Below, one piece after another: positions 53,128 to 61,351 of a stretch of 64,000 nt of DNA. Both the position numbers and the translations under genes were made by a program. This DNA comes from Chitinophagaceae bacterium (GTDB lineage Bacteria > Bacteroidota > Bacteroidia > Chitinophagales > Chitinophagaceae). Under the pieces are notes generated by a model, which was given only the letters and a program-made list of their open reading frames with translations, was not told the origin of the DNA and searched no databases. The stretch spans positions 868,001 through 932,000 of the forward strand of contig JANINS010000003.1 of assembly GCA_024508725.1 (NCBI GenBank). The letters run 5' to 3'. The stretch's first letter is position 1. Each line of letters opens with the position of its first letter.

Positions 53128-55245
53128 CTAAAACACCTGGTACACCACCCAACTCACCACATAAGCCAGGAAAGTCATATAAGCTAACTGAATGGCCGGC
53201 CATTTCCAGCTACGGGTTTCTCTTTTTACAATAGCAAGTGTACTCATACATTGCATGGCAAGTACATAAAACACCATCAGCGAAAGTGCTGCAGGCAAGG
53301 TGTACACTTTAGAGCCATCCGGACGAACAGCAGATTGCATCTTTTGCCTTAAGGAAGAATCATCATCTTCCTCAACACTGTATAATGTAGCCATGGTTCC
53401 TACAAACACCTCTCTTGCAGCAAACGAAGTGATCAGTGCAATACCTATCTTCCAATCATAACCCAATGGAGCAATAGCAGGTTCGATCGATCTTCCTAAA
53501 ATGCCTGCATAAGAATTCTGCAGCTTCTCTGACTTGTACTGTTTATTGATCGCTGCTTTCTGCTCTTGATTTGTTGCAGTTTGTTGCATGGCAGCATACT
53601 TGCTTTCCACCACATCCATTTTTCCAGACGGGCCATAAGAACTCAAAAACCACAGCAACAAACTAATAAGCATGATCACTCTACCGGCATCATACACAAA
53701 TATTTTTGCCTTCTCCACCATCGTTACACCTACATTTTTCCAACGAGGTTCACGATACATCGGTAGTTCTAGAATAAAAAAGCTTTTTTCTTTCAGGTTA
53801 ATGAACCATTTCATCACATAACTAACGATCAAAGCCATCACTGTTCCCAACAGGTACAGGCCCATCATCACCAAACCCTGTAAACTCAAAAAGCCTAAGT
53901 AGTATGTATCCGGAATTACCAAAGCGATCAATATCGTGTACACCGGTAATCTTGCACTGCAACTCATCAACGGCGTAACCATTATGGTGAGCAGGCGTTC
54001 TTTCCTGTTCTCGATATTCCTTGCACTCATGATTGCCGGAACCGCACAGGCAAAACCACTGATCATCGGCATCACACTTTTTCCATTCAATCCTACTTTA
54101 CGCATGAGCCTGTCAGTTAAAAAACTGATCCTTGCCATGTAGCCTGAATCTTCCAAAATGGTAATAAGTCCAAACAAGATCATGATCTGAGGAACAAAAA
54201 CAAGAATACCGCTCAAGCCGGCAACAATTCCGTTGATGAGCAGGTTACTCCACCATGCCTCCTGTAAATTATCGTTGAGGTAACCGGTAACTTTTGAGAA
54301 GCTCCAGTCGATCGCATCCATTGGGTACGAAGCCAGCCAGAAAATACTTTGAAATAAAAGGAACAATACCGAAAGCAATATCACGTAACCCCAAACACGG
54401 TGCAGCAGCACATTGTCTAACCGCTCAGTGAATATTTTTTTCTGCAGGGGATCAGGTTCTATCACATGCTGTTGCATGATCTGCCTGATGTGTGTGTATC
54501 GCTGCATTATCTCTTCAGCCTGTGTTTTCGTTGGATTGAACTTATTATCGATCTCTATCTGCTCGATCGTCTCCTGCATCTTATCATCAAACGGGAAACT
54601 CTCGTGGTTAATGAGGTAATGGATCGATGCATAATCACTCAACTGGGGAAATATCTTTTGAATACTTTCAATTGGCTTTGGCGCCAGCTCTTTGTTCTCA
54701 ATAAAATTCCTTGCCGGAACTTTCAGGTTCAGTTTAACTAACTGAGCCAATGTTTTCCTGAGCTGTGTAAGTCCTTTGTTCTTACGTGGATTCACAGAAA
54801 CAATAGGAACACCTAACTCAGTTGCCAGTCCTTCTACATCTATCTTGATTCCCTTTTTCGCAGCGATATCGTTCATCGTTAAAGCCACAACAACAGGAAT
54901 TTTCAGGTCAATGATCTGGCTGCAGAATAACAGATTACGCTTCAGGTTACTGGCGTCGGCAACAAGCACAACCACATCAGGCTTTACCTCACTATCCATT
55001 CCCATCATCACCTTATAAGCCACCCATTCGTCTGCTCTTCTTGGGTACAAACTGTATGTTCCGGGAAGATCAATAATCTCGGCCTCAATGCTTTCGTCTA
55101 AGGCAATATGCCCTGTTTTCTTGTCAACGGTAACGCCTGGAAAATTTCCCACCTTTTGATTCAGGCCGGTGAGGGCATTGAACAAAGAAGTTTTTCCGCT
55201 GTTGGGATTTCCAACTAAACCAATATGTAAACCAGGGGCAGGCAT
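53128..55245 (-). CDS. feoB: Ferrous iron transporter FeoB
   Basis: FeoB imports ferrous iron through the inner membrane with an N-terminal GTPase. The 705-residue protein has G1 GNPNSGKTS (12-20), G3 IDLPGTYSLYP, G4-type LTMNDIA, then two gate domains with SGYMARISFLTDRLMRKVGLNGKS and MSCSARLPVYTILI, and a polytopic C-terminal half. I use the ATG at 55245; the frame reaches a TTG nine bases upstream. No feoA gene lies beside it in the window. Confidence 0.95.
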   Translation of the reverse strand: MPAPGLHIGLVGNPNSGKTSLFNALTGLNQKVGNFPGVTVDKKTGHIALDESIEAEIIDLPGTYSLYPRRADEWVAYKVMMGMDSEVKPDVVVLVADASNLKRNLLFCSQIIDLKIPVVVALTMNDIAAKKGIKIDVEGLATELGVPIVSVNPRKNKGLTQLRKTLAQLVKLNLKVPARNFIENKELAPKPIESIQKIFPQLSDYASIHYLINHESFPFDDKMQETIEQIEIDNKFNPTKTQAEEIMQRYTHIRQIMQQHVIEPDPLQKKIFTERLDNVLLHRVWGYVILLSVLFLLFQSIFWLASYPMDAIDWSFSKVTGYLNDNLQEAWWSNLLINGIVAGLSGILVFVPQIMILFGLITILEDSGYMARISFLTDRLMRKVGLNGKSVMPMISGFACAVPAIMSARNIENRKERLLTIMVTPLMSCSARLPVYTILIALVIPDTYYLGFLSLQGLVMMGLYLLGTVMALIVSYVMKWFINLKEKSFFILELPMYREPRWKNVGVTMVEKAKIFVYDAGRVIMLISLLLWFLSSYGPSGKMDVVESKYAAMQQTATNQEQKAAINKQYKSEKLQNSYAGILGRSIEPAIAPLGYDWKIGIALITSFAAREVFVGTMATLYSVEEDDDSSLRQKMQSAVRPDGSKVYTLPAALSLMVFYVLAMQCMSTLAIVKRETRSWKWPAIQLAYMTFLAYVVSWVVYQVF

Positions 55246-55375
55246 TATTGGCAAATGTAACTTACCGGCATGGGTGAGGATTACGAGATTGGGAGATTAA
55301 CGAAGGTTTGGGTGCATGATTCTCATCAGCTCTTCAGTATTCTACACCTATTTTTGTATGTATAATTCAGCACAC

Positions 55376-57016
55376 ATGAGTCGATTCTTCTTTTTAGCTT
55401 TCATCCTTACCGCTTGTTCTTCGCCAAAAGGCAATAAAAGTTTGGACGACAGCAAGGCAGAGGCAAGATTGTTAACGAATCTGAAAAGTCATGTGTATTT
55501 CCTGGCTGATGATAAACTCGAAGGCAGACAAACCGGAACAAAAGGAGAAGAACTGGCAATGGAATACATCGCCAATCAGTATAAAGAGATTGGGTTAGAG
55601 CCGAAAGGAACAGATGGTTTTATTCAACAATTCGAGATCAATGAAGGAAAACAGGTAACACCCAATTCTTATTTTAAGATCAATGGAAAGTTACTCGAGT
55701 TAAACACGGAATATTTTCCGCTTGCATTTTCTGCACAAACAAATGTTTTAGGAAAACAGGCTGTATCGTTAAGAGAATCGAATGAGCCCTGGTTTGTAGA
55801 TGTAAAAGGCTGGTTAGATGAAAATAAAACCAATCCGCATTTCGATATCAACGATGCAGTTGCAAAAGAAGCAACAAGAGCTGCAGGAAAAAGAGCAACT
55901 GCACTCATCTTATTTAATAGCGGAAAGGAAGTTGATAATATTCAATTCAATAAAAACGATAAAACTACCACTGCTCCCATTCCTGTTTTATACATCACAG
56001 CTCCTGCAGTAAAAAAATATCTGTCAGACAAATCGGCTGAGTTGGAAATGGATATGGCCATTCAGATGTCGGAAAGAAAAAGAACAGCAAGGAATGTGGT
56101 GGCTTTTTTGGATAACGGTGCTGCAAACACTGTGATCCTTGGTGCACATTACGATCACCTCGGTTATGGCAGTGATAAAAATGCTTTGGATACATTTAAT
56201 GCTGTTCATAATGGTGCTGATGATAATGCAAGTGGAACTGCAGCATTGATAGAGCTGGCAAGATTGCTTAAAAAAGATGCACCAAAAAATAACAACTATC
56301 TCTTCATTTCTTTTTCCGGAGAAGAGTTGGGATTATTTGGAAGTAAGTATTGGTTAGAACATCCATCAATAAACATCACACCCAATTACATGATCAACAT
56401 GGATATGGTGGGTAGATACGATACAGTACATAAGCTTACTGTTGGTGGATTTGGAACTTCACCCGTATGGAGTCAAACGCTTTCAACATCAAATCCTGGT
56501 TTAATAGTTAAGTACGATAGCAGTGGAAGCGGACCAAGCGATCATGCATCTTTTTACAGGAAAGATATTCCGGTGTTATTCTTTTTCACAGGAAGCCATA
56601 GTGACTATCACAAAGCAACGGATGATGCAGATAAGATAAACTTTGATGGACAAAAAGACATTGTAAAATTTGTGTACAATGTGATCAAAGCAACTGATGA
56701 TAAAGGCAAACTTGCTTTCCTGAAAACACGTGAACCTGAAATGGGTAAGTCAACAAGATTTACCGTAAGCCTTGGAGTAATTCCTGATTATGGCTATACC
56801 GGAACAGGTGTAAGAATTGACGGTGTAAGTCCTGGAAAACTGGCTGAAAAGATCGGACTGAAAGCAGGTGATGTGTTATTGCAGCTCGGCGATTTTAAAT
56901 TTGTGGATGTAATGAGTTACATGACTGCTTTAAGCAAGTTCAAAAAAGGTGATAAAACGAAGCTCACCATCAAACGAGGCAGTGAAGAGAAAACTTTCGA
57001 TGTAGAATTTCAATGA
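55376..57016 (+). CDS. Lipoprotein M28 family metallopeptidase with PDZ domain
   Basis: This is a zinc aminopeptidase-type enzyme of the M28 family. The signal MSRFFFLAFILTACSS gives a lipoprotein. A protease-associated-like insert follows, then the peptidase core with metal motifs GAHYDHLGYG, NGADDNASGT, SFSGEELGLFG, MDMVGRYD and SDYHKATDD. The last 80 residues form a PDZ domain (GVRIDGVSPGKLAEKIGLKAGDVLLQLGD). I start at 55376, because the upstream residues look like a leader. Its ATG is preceded by TATTTTTG, a fit to the minus-7 box. The next gene overlaps it by four bases. Confidence 0.9.
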   Translation: MSRFFFLAFILTACSSPKGNKSLDDSKAEARLLTNLKSHVYFLADDKLEGRQTGTKGEELAMEYIANQYKEIGLEPKGTDGFIQQFEINEGKQVTPNSYFKINGKLLELNTEYFPLAFSAQTNVLGKQAVSLRESNEPWFVDVKGWLDENKTNPHFDINDAVAKEATRAAGKRATALILFNSGKEVDNIQFNKNDKTTTAPIPVLYITAPAVKKYLSDKSAELEMDMAIQMSERKRTARNVVAFLDNGAANTVILGAHYDHLGYGSDKNALDTFNAVHNGADDNASGTAALIELARLLKKDAPKNNNYLFISFSGEELGLFGSKYWLEHPSINITPNYMINMDMVGRYDTVHKLTVGGFGTSPVWSQTLSTSNPGLIVKYDSSGSGPSDHASFYRKDIPVLFFFTGSHSDYHKATDDADKINFDGQKDIVKFVYNVIKATDDKGKLAFLKTREPEMGKSTRFTVSLGVIPDYGYTGTGVRIDGVSPGKLAEKIGLKAGDVLLQLGDFKFVDVMSYMTALSKFKKGDKTKLTIKRGSEEKTFDVEFQ

Positions 57017-57450
57017 TCAAGTATCGCCTCAATACCGATGAATTAACTGACGACTTCTTTGATGAAACAAGGTTGTTCGGGATCATTGCACCCATTCGTA
57101 ATTACCAGTTTTGCTGGCATTTGAATAATGTAACGGGTTATGATTTTAGATTGAATCCTGAAATAGAGATACAGCTTAAGAAAAAAGAAAGAAATTATTT
57201 CTTCTCTATTTATGAATATGCAGAGCCCGCCAATGCATTAACGCATTATATCTATCACAATCATTTTGATGGAGAATATCTGTTGCCTGAGTTTAGACAC
57301 ATGGATTTTTTATGGCTGATGAAAGGCAATATTTACGATGAAGAACGTTGCAGCTGGTTAACTCAAACAGTAAAGCAGATCAATGGTGTGCAGATGGTGG
57401 CTGAATTAACGAATGAAAAGATCAGGAACAAGGGAAACATGATCTTTTGA
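57013..57450 (+). CDS. IPExxxVDY family protein
   Basis: This 145-residue cytoplasmic protein belongs to a small Bacteroidota-specific family named after its C-terminal motif. The motif appears here as LPEFRHMDFLWLMKG, with the first isoleucine and the VDY changed to leucine and MDF. The function is unknown. The gene overlaps the M28 peptidase by four bases (ATGA) and is therefore co-translated. Confidence 0.8.
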   Translation: MIKYRLNTDELTDDFFDETRLFGIIAPIRNYQFCWHLNNVTGYDFRLNPEIEIQLKKKERNYFFSIYEYAEPANALTHYIYHNHFDGEYLLPEFRHMDFLWLMKGNIYDEERCSWLTQTVKQINGVQMVAELTNEKIRNKGNMIF

Positions 57451-57496
57451 ATCTAGAACAAGGAACAAGGAGTTTTGAATTTCGAAATAGAAAACT

Positions 57497-57730
57497 ATGT
57501 GGCAGCATATCAATAACAAACTCTACCGTAAATTCCAGTTCAAAGATTTCTCTGAAGCTTTTGCTTTTATGACAAGAGTTGCTATGGAAGCAGAGAAGAT
57601 GAATCATCATCCTGAATGGAAAAATGTATGGAATAGTGTTGAGATCTGGCTGTCAACTCATGATGCAGGTGACATTGTTACCGAGAAAGATGAACAGCTT
57701 GCAAAAGCAATTGATCAACTACTGCAATAA
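57497..57730 (+). CDS. 4a-hydroxytetrahydrobiopterin dehydratase (PCD)
   Basis: Pterin-4a-carbinolamine dehydratase recycles the pterin cofactor of aromatic amino acid hydroxylases by dehydrating 4a-hydroxytetrahydrobiopterin. The 77-residue protein is compact but has the active-site motif [30 protein letters not shown] and a terminal helix. It starts at ATG 57497, 46 bases after the IPExxxVDY gene, and may be in the same operon. Confidence 0.88.
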   Translation: MWQHINNKLYRKFQFKDFSEAFAFMTRVAMEAEKMNHHPEWKNVWNSVEIWLSTHDAGDIVTEKDEQLAKAIDQLLQ

Positions 57731-57768
57731 AAAAGGAGCTGGAAGAAATTCCAACCCCTTTTTATCCT
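57731..57768 (+). terminator. Terminator of the M28-PCD operon
   Basis: AAAAGGAGCTGGAA-GAAA-TTCCAACCCCTTTT forms a 14-base stem with two mismatches (57731-57762) and a T run. Confidence 0.75.
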
Positions 57769-58049
57769 ACCCTATGCTGCTGTAATTTTCAAGCCGGTTA
57801 GCAACGGCTCAATTCGTTTCACTAAGTGCGTTTCATTTTATATAAGTTCAAGTACTGTGCCAGCGGAAATGCAAGCTAGTTCTACCTTTCAGCCGGTAGC
57901 ATTATGTTATTGGATATCAGAAAATAAGCAGACGCTTTTATTTTACTGTAACAATGTGTGGAAATTTGAGATAGTGTAGAATCAACGATAAATATCTACA
58001 GGAGATTCCTCAAGCAGCTATGTGAATGATGCATATTGCTCCGCTAGGA
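57769..58049. other. Gene-free interval
   Basis: These 281 bases between the terminator and the CTAAGAG element show no coding frame, RNA structure or repeat that I can name. Confidence 0.5.
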
Positions 58050-58197
58050 GCTAAGAGATAAGAAGTCGGTCTTCTCTTTGCGCCTCTCTATTTTTCTAAA
58101 GACCTATAAACCTTTGCTATGTACCAAAAGATGAAGGAACGAATAAGACTAAGAACTAGCTTTCTCTTTAGCTCCTTTTCTCTTTTCAACTCTTAGC
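58050..58197. repeat. CTAAGAG palindromic element at the end of the dehydrogenase gene
   Basis: GCTAAGAG (58050-58057) pairs with CTCTTAGC (58190-58197), and on the minus strand the right arm continues as CTAAGAGTTGAAAAGAGAAA. This resembles the unit of the array at 2640-3345 (CTAAGAGATTAAAGGAGAAA), and in both cases the arm sits on a stop codon. The central part differs. Confidence 0.65.
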
Positions 58198-59270
58198 TAT
58201 AATTTCTCGTAAAGTGCTCTCAGCTTCTCTCTTGTCATGATCTGCTCCCAGTCTTTTCCCAACGCATTTTCCCAAAGCGGCTTCATACCAAGCGATACAT
58301 CAATCATGGTATCGAATTGTTCGTCTGTAAGTCCTGCACAAATGCCGGTTGGTATATCGATATTATTTCTCACCACCATCTCTTTGAACTCTTCAACGCC
58401 TTTTGGATAATACTCTTCAAGATGATTCATCACGATACAATTACCAATACCATGTTTCGTTCCCAGCAAATAACTCAAACCATAACTCACAGCATGAGCA
58501 ACACCCACCTGCGAATATGCAATGCTCATTCCACCAGCATAAGAAGCCATCATTAGTTTATCATCACATTCTTCATCCCACACCTGCTTCTCCAGGAAAA
58601 CGTATTGACAAAGTTCTAAAGCTTTCTCACCATAACTTTTACTAAACTCGTTAAGATAAGTTCCTTCCAGGCTTTCGATGCAATGAATGTAACAATCCAT
58701 GCCTGTATAGAATCTTTGATTATGAGGAGCACCAGCAGTGAGTTCAGGATCCAGTACGATCTGATCGAATGGGGTAAAATCACTGTTCATTCCCAACTTT
58801 CTTGTTGGACCAGTTAATACCGTTGTTCTTGAAACTTCTGCACCGGTTCCGCTGAGTGTTGGAATACCAACTTTATACACTCCCGGATTTTTTACAAGAT
58901 CCCATCCCTGGTAATCTGCTGAAGAACCAGGATTGGTCATCATTAACGAAACTGCTTTGGCAAGATCCATTGTTGAACCTCCACCAATACCAATAATTCC
59001 ACTCACAGTTCCAAACTGTTCTTTCAACATATTGGCAAGAGCATCTACATAAGTTGTTTTTGGTTCGTAAGTAACATCGGCAGCAAACACCTTATCTCTT
59101 CCCCTCACCGGAATTCTGCTTAGCAATGGTTTATCCTCAAAATAATGATCCACTAAAAAGATCATCGGTGCGTCACCTTTTCGATGTGGAGCAATGATCT
59201 CATCTAACTGGTTGAAACTGCCTCTTCCATACACCACATAATCTACCATCTTAAAGTTTCTGAATTTCAT
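58197..59270 (-). CDS. Iron-containing alcohol dehydrogenase (KdnB-like)
   Basis: This 357-residue enzyme is a group III (iron) alcohol dehydrogenase. The nucleotide motif GIGGGSTMDLAKA is near residue 97, and the metal ligands are in GMDCYIHCIES, AHAVSYGL and KHGIGNC. The N-terminus MKFRNFKMVDYVVYGRGSFNQL resembles KdnB, the 3-deoxy-D-manno-octulosonate 8-oxidase that makes the precursor of 8-amino-Kdo, but the partner aminotransferase KdnA is not in the window. A general alcohol dehydrogenase remains possible. It is monocistronic. Confidence 0.85.
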   Translation of the reverse strand: MKFRNFKMVDYVVYGRGSFNQLDEIIAPHRKGDAPMIFLVDHYFEDKPLLSRIPVRGRDKVFAADVTYEPKTTYVDALANMLKEQFGTVSGIIGIGGGSTMDLAKAVSLMMTNPGSSADYQGWDLVKNPGVYKVGIPTLSGTGAEVSRTTVLTGPTRKLGMNSDFTPFDQIVLDPELTAGAPHNQRFYTGMDCYIHCIESLEGTYLNEFSKSYGEKALELCQYVFLEKQVWDEECDDKLMMASYAGGMSIAYSQVGVAHAVSYGLSYLLGTKHGIGNCIVMNHLEEYYPKGVEEFKEMVVRNNIDIPTGICAGLTDEQFDTMIDVSLGMKPLWENALGKDWEQIMTREKLRALYEKL

Positions 59271-59378
59271 ATCGCTAAAGTTTCGCTAATGAGTATTAAT
59301 GTTTACTAATAAGCTGCGAATTTCCTGATTTGTATTCAATTCTCTCATAAAAAGGCTGACAGTTTCGTTATTATTGCG

Positions 59379-60434
59379 ATGATGAAAAAGTTTTTGCTGC
59401 TGCTCATGTTCTTGCCTGTGCTTTCAAAAGCACAAGACCTTACCGGTGTTTGGGTTGGATACATACACAACGATACCACGAACATGAATCTTTATTACGA
59501 AGTGGTGATCACCCAGGCAAAAGGTAAACTGAAAGGATATTCGTACACCAATTTTGTGTTAGAGGGACGAGAGTTGACCGGTGTAAAAACGCTTGATATT
59601 TCAAAGCAGGGCGATAAGATCTATATAGAAGATGATAACCTGATCTTCAATGATTATCCCTTTGCACCACCGAAAGGTGTTAAGCAGTTGAGTGTATATG
59701 AATTGATCGCAGATGATGTGCTGGAAGGAAAATTTATGACGTCGAGAACCAAACAATATGGCAAACAGGTTACCGGAACGATCTATTTGCAACGGGTGAA
59801 AGATTTTGAAGCAGCGAAGATATTTCCCATGCTCAGGAAAATGGACCTTCTTGCAACCATTTCCTTCATTGAGCCGAAAGAAGATGTAGCAAAAGCAAAT
59901 ATTTCAAAGCCTGTAATTCCTGAAAGAAAGCTTGAACCAACAAAGATCGAAGCGCCGGAAGTTCGAGAGGAATCTGTTACTTCAAATCCGGTATCAAAAG
60001 TTGAAACTAACCCTGTGGTAGCAACTTCGCCAGCCACAAATAATACAGCTCCGAAAACTACAGTACCCGATATTAAGAAAGAACTGGAAAAGAGAAAAGT
60101 AGAAACGATAGAGACTGTTTACTTCAGTGCAGATAGTTTGATCTTAGAAGTATATGATAATGGTTATGTGGATGGCGACTCAGTAAGTGTATTGGTAAAT
60201 GATAAAGAGTTTTTGTCGCATGTAAAACTCACAGCATCAGCCGTAAGAAAAACGATATACATCACACCCGAAATGGGAGATTCTTTAAAGCTGATACTGT
60301 TTGCCGAAAACCTTGGAACGATCGCTCCGAATTCCGGAATGGCTGTGATCTATGAAGGCAAGAAACAATACAAGATCGCTTTCTCAGGTGACCTTCAAAA
60401 AAATGCAGCCATTATTCTTCGAAGAAGAAAATGA
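59379..60434 (+). CDS. Exported protein with unassigned C-terminal beta domain
   Basis: A signal peptide (MMKKFLLLLMFLPVLSKAQ) precedes an N-terminal beta domain (LTGVWVGYIHNDTTNMNLYYEVVI ... YLQRVKDF, about 20-150). A proline, threonine and glutamate-rich linker (about 165-235) follows, then a C-terminal domain of about 105 residues: FSADSLILEVYDNGYVDGDS, VSVLVNDKEFLSHVKL, ILFAENLGTIAPNSGMAVIYEG and FSGDLQKNAAIILRRRK. I have no name for this last domain but its DNGYVDGD and AENLG motifs look conserved. The gene is convergent with a small membrane protein gene. Confidence 0.8.
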   Translation: MMKKFLLLLMFLPVLSKAQDLTGVWVGYIHNDTTNMNLYYEVVITQAKGKLKGYSYTNFVLEGRELTGVKTLDISKQGDKIYIEDDNLIFNDYPFAPPKGVKQLSVYELIADDVLEGKFMTSRTKQYGKQVTGTIYLQRVKDFEAAKIFPMLRKMDLLATISFIEPKEDVAKANISKPVIPERKLEPTKIEAPEVREESVTSNPVSKVETNPVVATSPATNNTAPKTTVPDIKKELEKRKVETIETVYFSADSLILEVYDNGYVDGDSVSVLVNDKEFLSHVKLTASAVRKTIYITPEMGDSLKLILFAENLGTIAPNSGMAVIYEGKKQYKIAFSGDLQKNAAIILRRRK

Positions 60435-60641
60435 TCATTCCAATAGTTTGTACACCAGGAAAGCCGGCCAAACCAAAGCTTTAAGAAAAGCTACTACGCC
60501 TGCTCCAAAATTATCTACCTGCTGAACGTAATAAATAAACGCTCCAACAAAACCGGTGAACCAGATAAATCCTGAATCGGGGCCTTTTGGTTTTGGCTTC
60601 CAGCTTTTTTCCTTCTTAGGGGCATGGTGTTGTTGTGTCAT
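60435..60641 (-). CDS. Small membrane protein of unknown function
   Basis: This 68-residue protein has a lysine-rich N-terminus (QQHHAPKKEKSWKPKPKGP) and a hydrophobic C-terminal half (FIWFTGFVGAFIYYVQQV and VVAFLKALVWPAFLVYKLL). I start at the ATG at 60641; a GTG at 60659 is in frame. Its stop directly adjoins that of the convergent gene. The family is unknown to me. Confidence 0.6.
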   Translation of the reverse strand: MTQQHHAPKKEKSWKPKPKGPDSGFIWFTGFVGAFIYYVQQVDNFGAGVVAFLKALVWPAFLVYKLLE

Positions 60642-60712
60642 AACGACGCTTTTGCCCACAAGTTTGGAAAATGCTAATCCCTAAGCAATGAGGAAAGTCA
60701 TTTCAGCAATCG

Positions 60713-60754
60713 CCAGCCTCTGGCTGGTGAAGATATTTTTCAGCCTCAGGCTGA
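60713..60754. repeat. Double-hairpin element, third copy type
   Basis: CCAGCCTCTGGCTGG (60713-60727) and TCAGCCTCAGGCTGA (60740-60754) are two adjacent hairpins of six-base stems with triplet loops. It follows the response regulator stop by seven bases and may end its transcript. Confidence 0.75.
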
Positions 60755-60760
60755 TTTCAC

Positions 60761-61159
60761 TTACGCTGGAACAGCATCATTCAACTGATCCATGATCGCA
60801 TTGAACAATTGCTCCTTTTTGAAAGGCTTTTCCAGGTAAGCATCAGCTCCATTCTCGAGTGCAACATCTTTTGCAGCACCATCGAAACCAGAGATCATGA
60901 TCACTTTTAGATCTGGATAATTCTTTTTAAGTGTAGGAATGTAATCGATACCAAATCCGTCAGGAAGCTTGTTATCAAGAATAACGATAGAAGGCTGTTC
61001 TTTTTCGAGATATTCGGCTGCGAGTTTCAGGTTTTTCACATGATCCAGCTCGAGGTTTTTACCAGTGAGGATAATATTCAACAATAAACACATGTCGCCC
61101 TCATCTTCAACGATCAAAACTCTTTTCGGCTGTTTGCTTTCGCTTGTAGTCTTAGACAT
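60761..61159 (-). CDS. Single-domain response regulator
   Basis: This 132-residue CheY-like receiver domain has no output domain. The phosphoacceptor aspartate is D62 in IVILDNKLPDG, the acidic pair is in LIVEDEGDM, the threonine/serine position is in MISGFDG and the lysine is in YLEKPFKK. It would act as a phosphorylation-dependent adaptor for a histidine kinase encoded elsewhere. It follows the CHAT gene by 192 bases on the same strand. Confidence 0.92.
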   Translation of the reverse strand: MSKTTSESKQPKRVLIVEDEGDMCLLLNIILTGKNLELDHVKNLKLAAEYLEKEQPSIVILDNKLPDGFGIDYIPTLKKNYPDLKVIMISGFDGAAKDVALENGADAYLEKPFKKEQLFNAIMDQLNDAVPA

Positions 61160-61351
61160 AATTGGTTGATTAACAGTGATAGATTAGGATTATTTGTTTT
61201 CAGCTAGGTGGTATATAATTCTAAAACTGTTCCAGAAATGGGAGCGGCATTTTGTGGAAGAAAGAACCGGAAGTACAAGAGTCACGCTAAAGACGTGATA
61301 AATACGACACAACAAAAGATCAATCGGAGAACTGAAGCTGGAACCATAACA

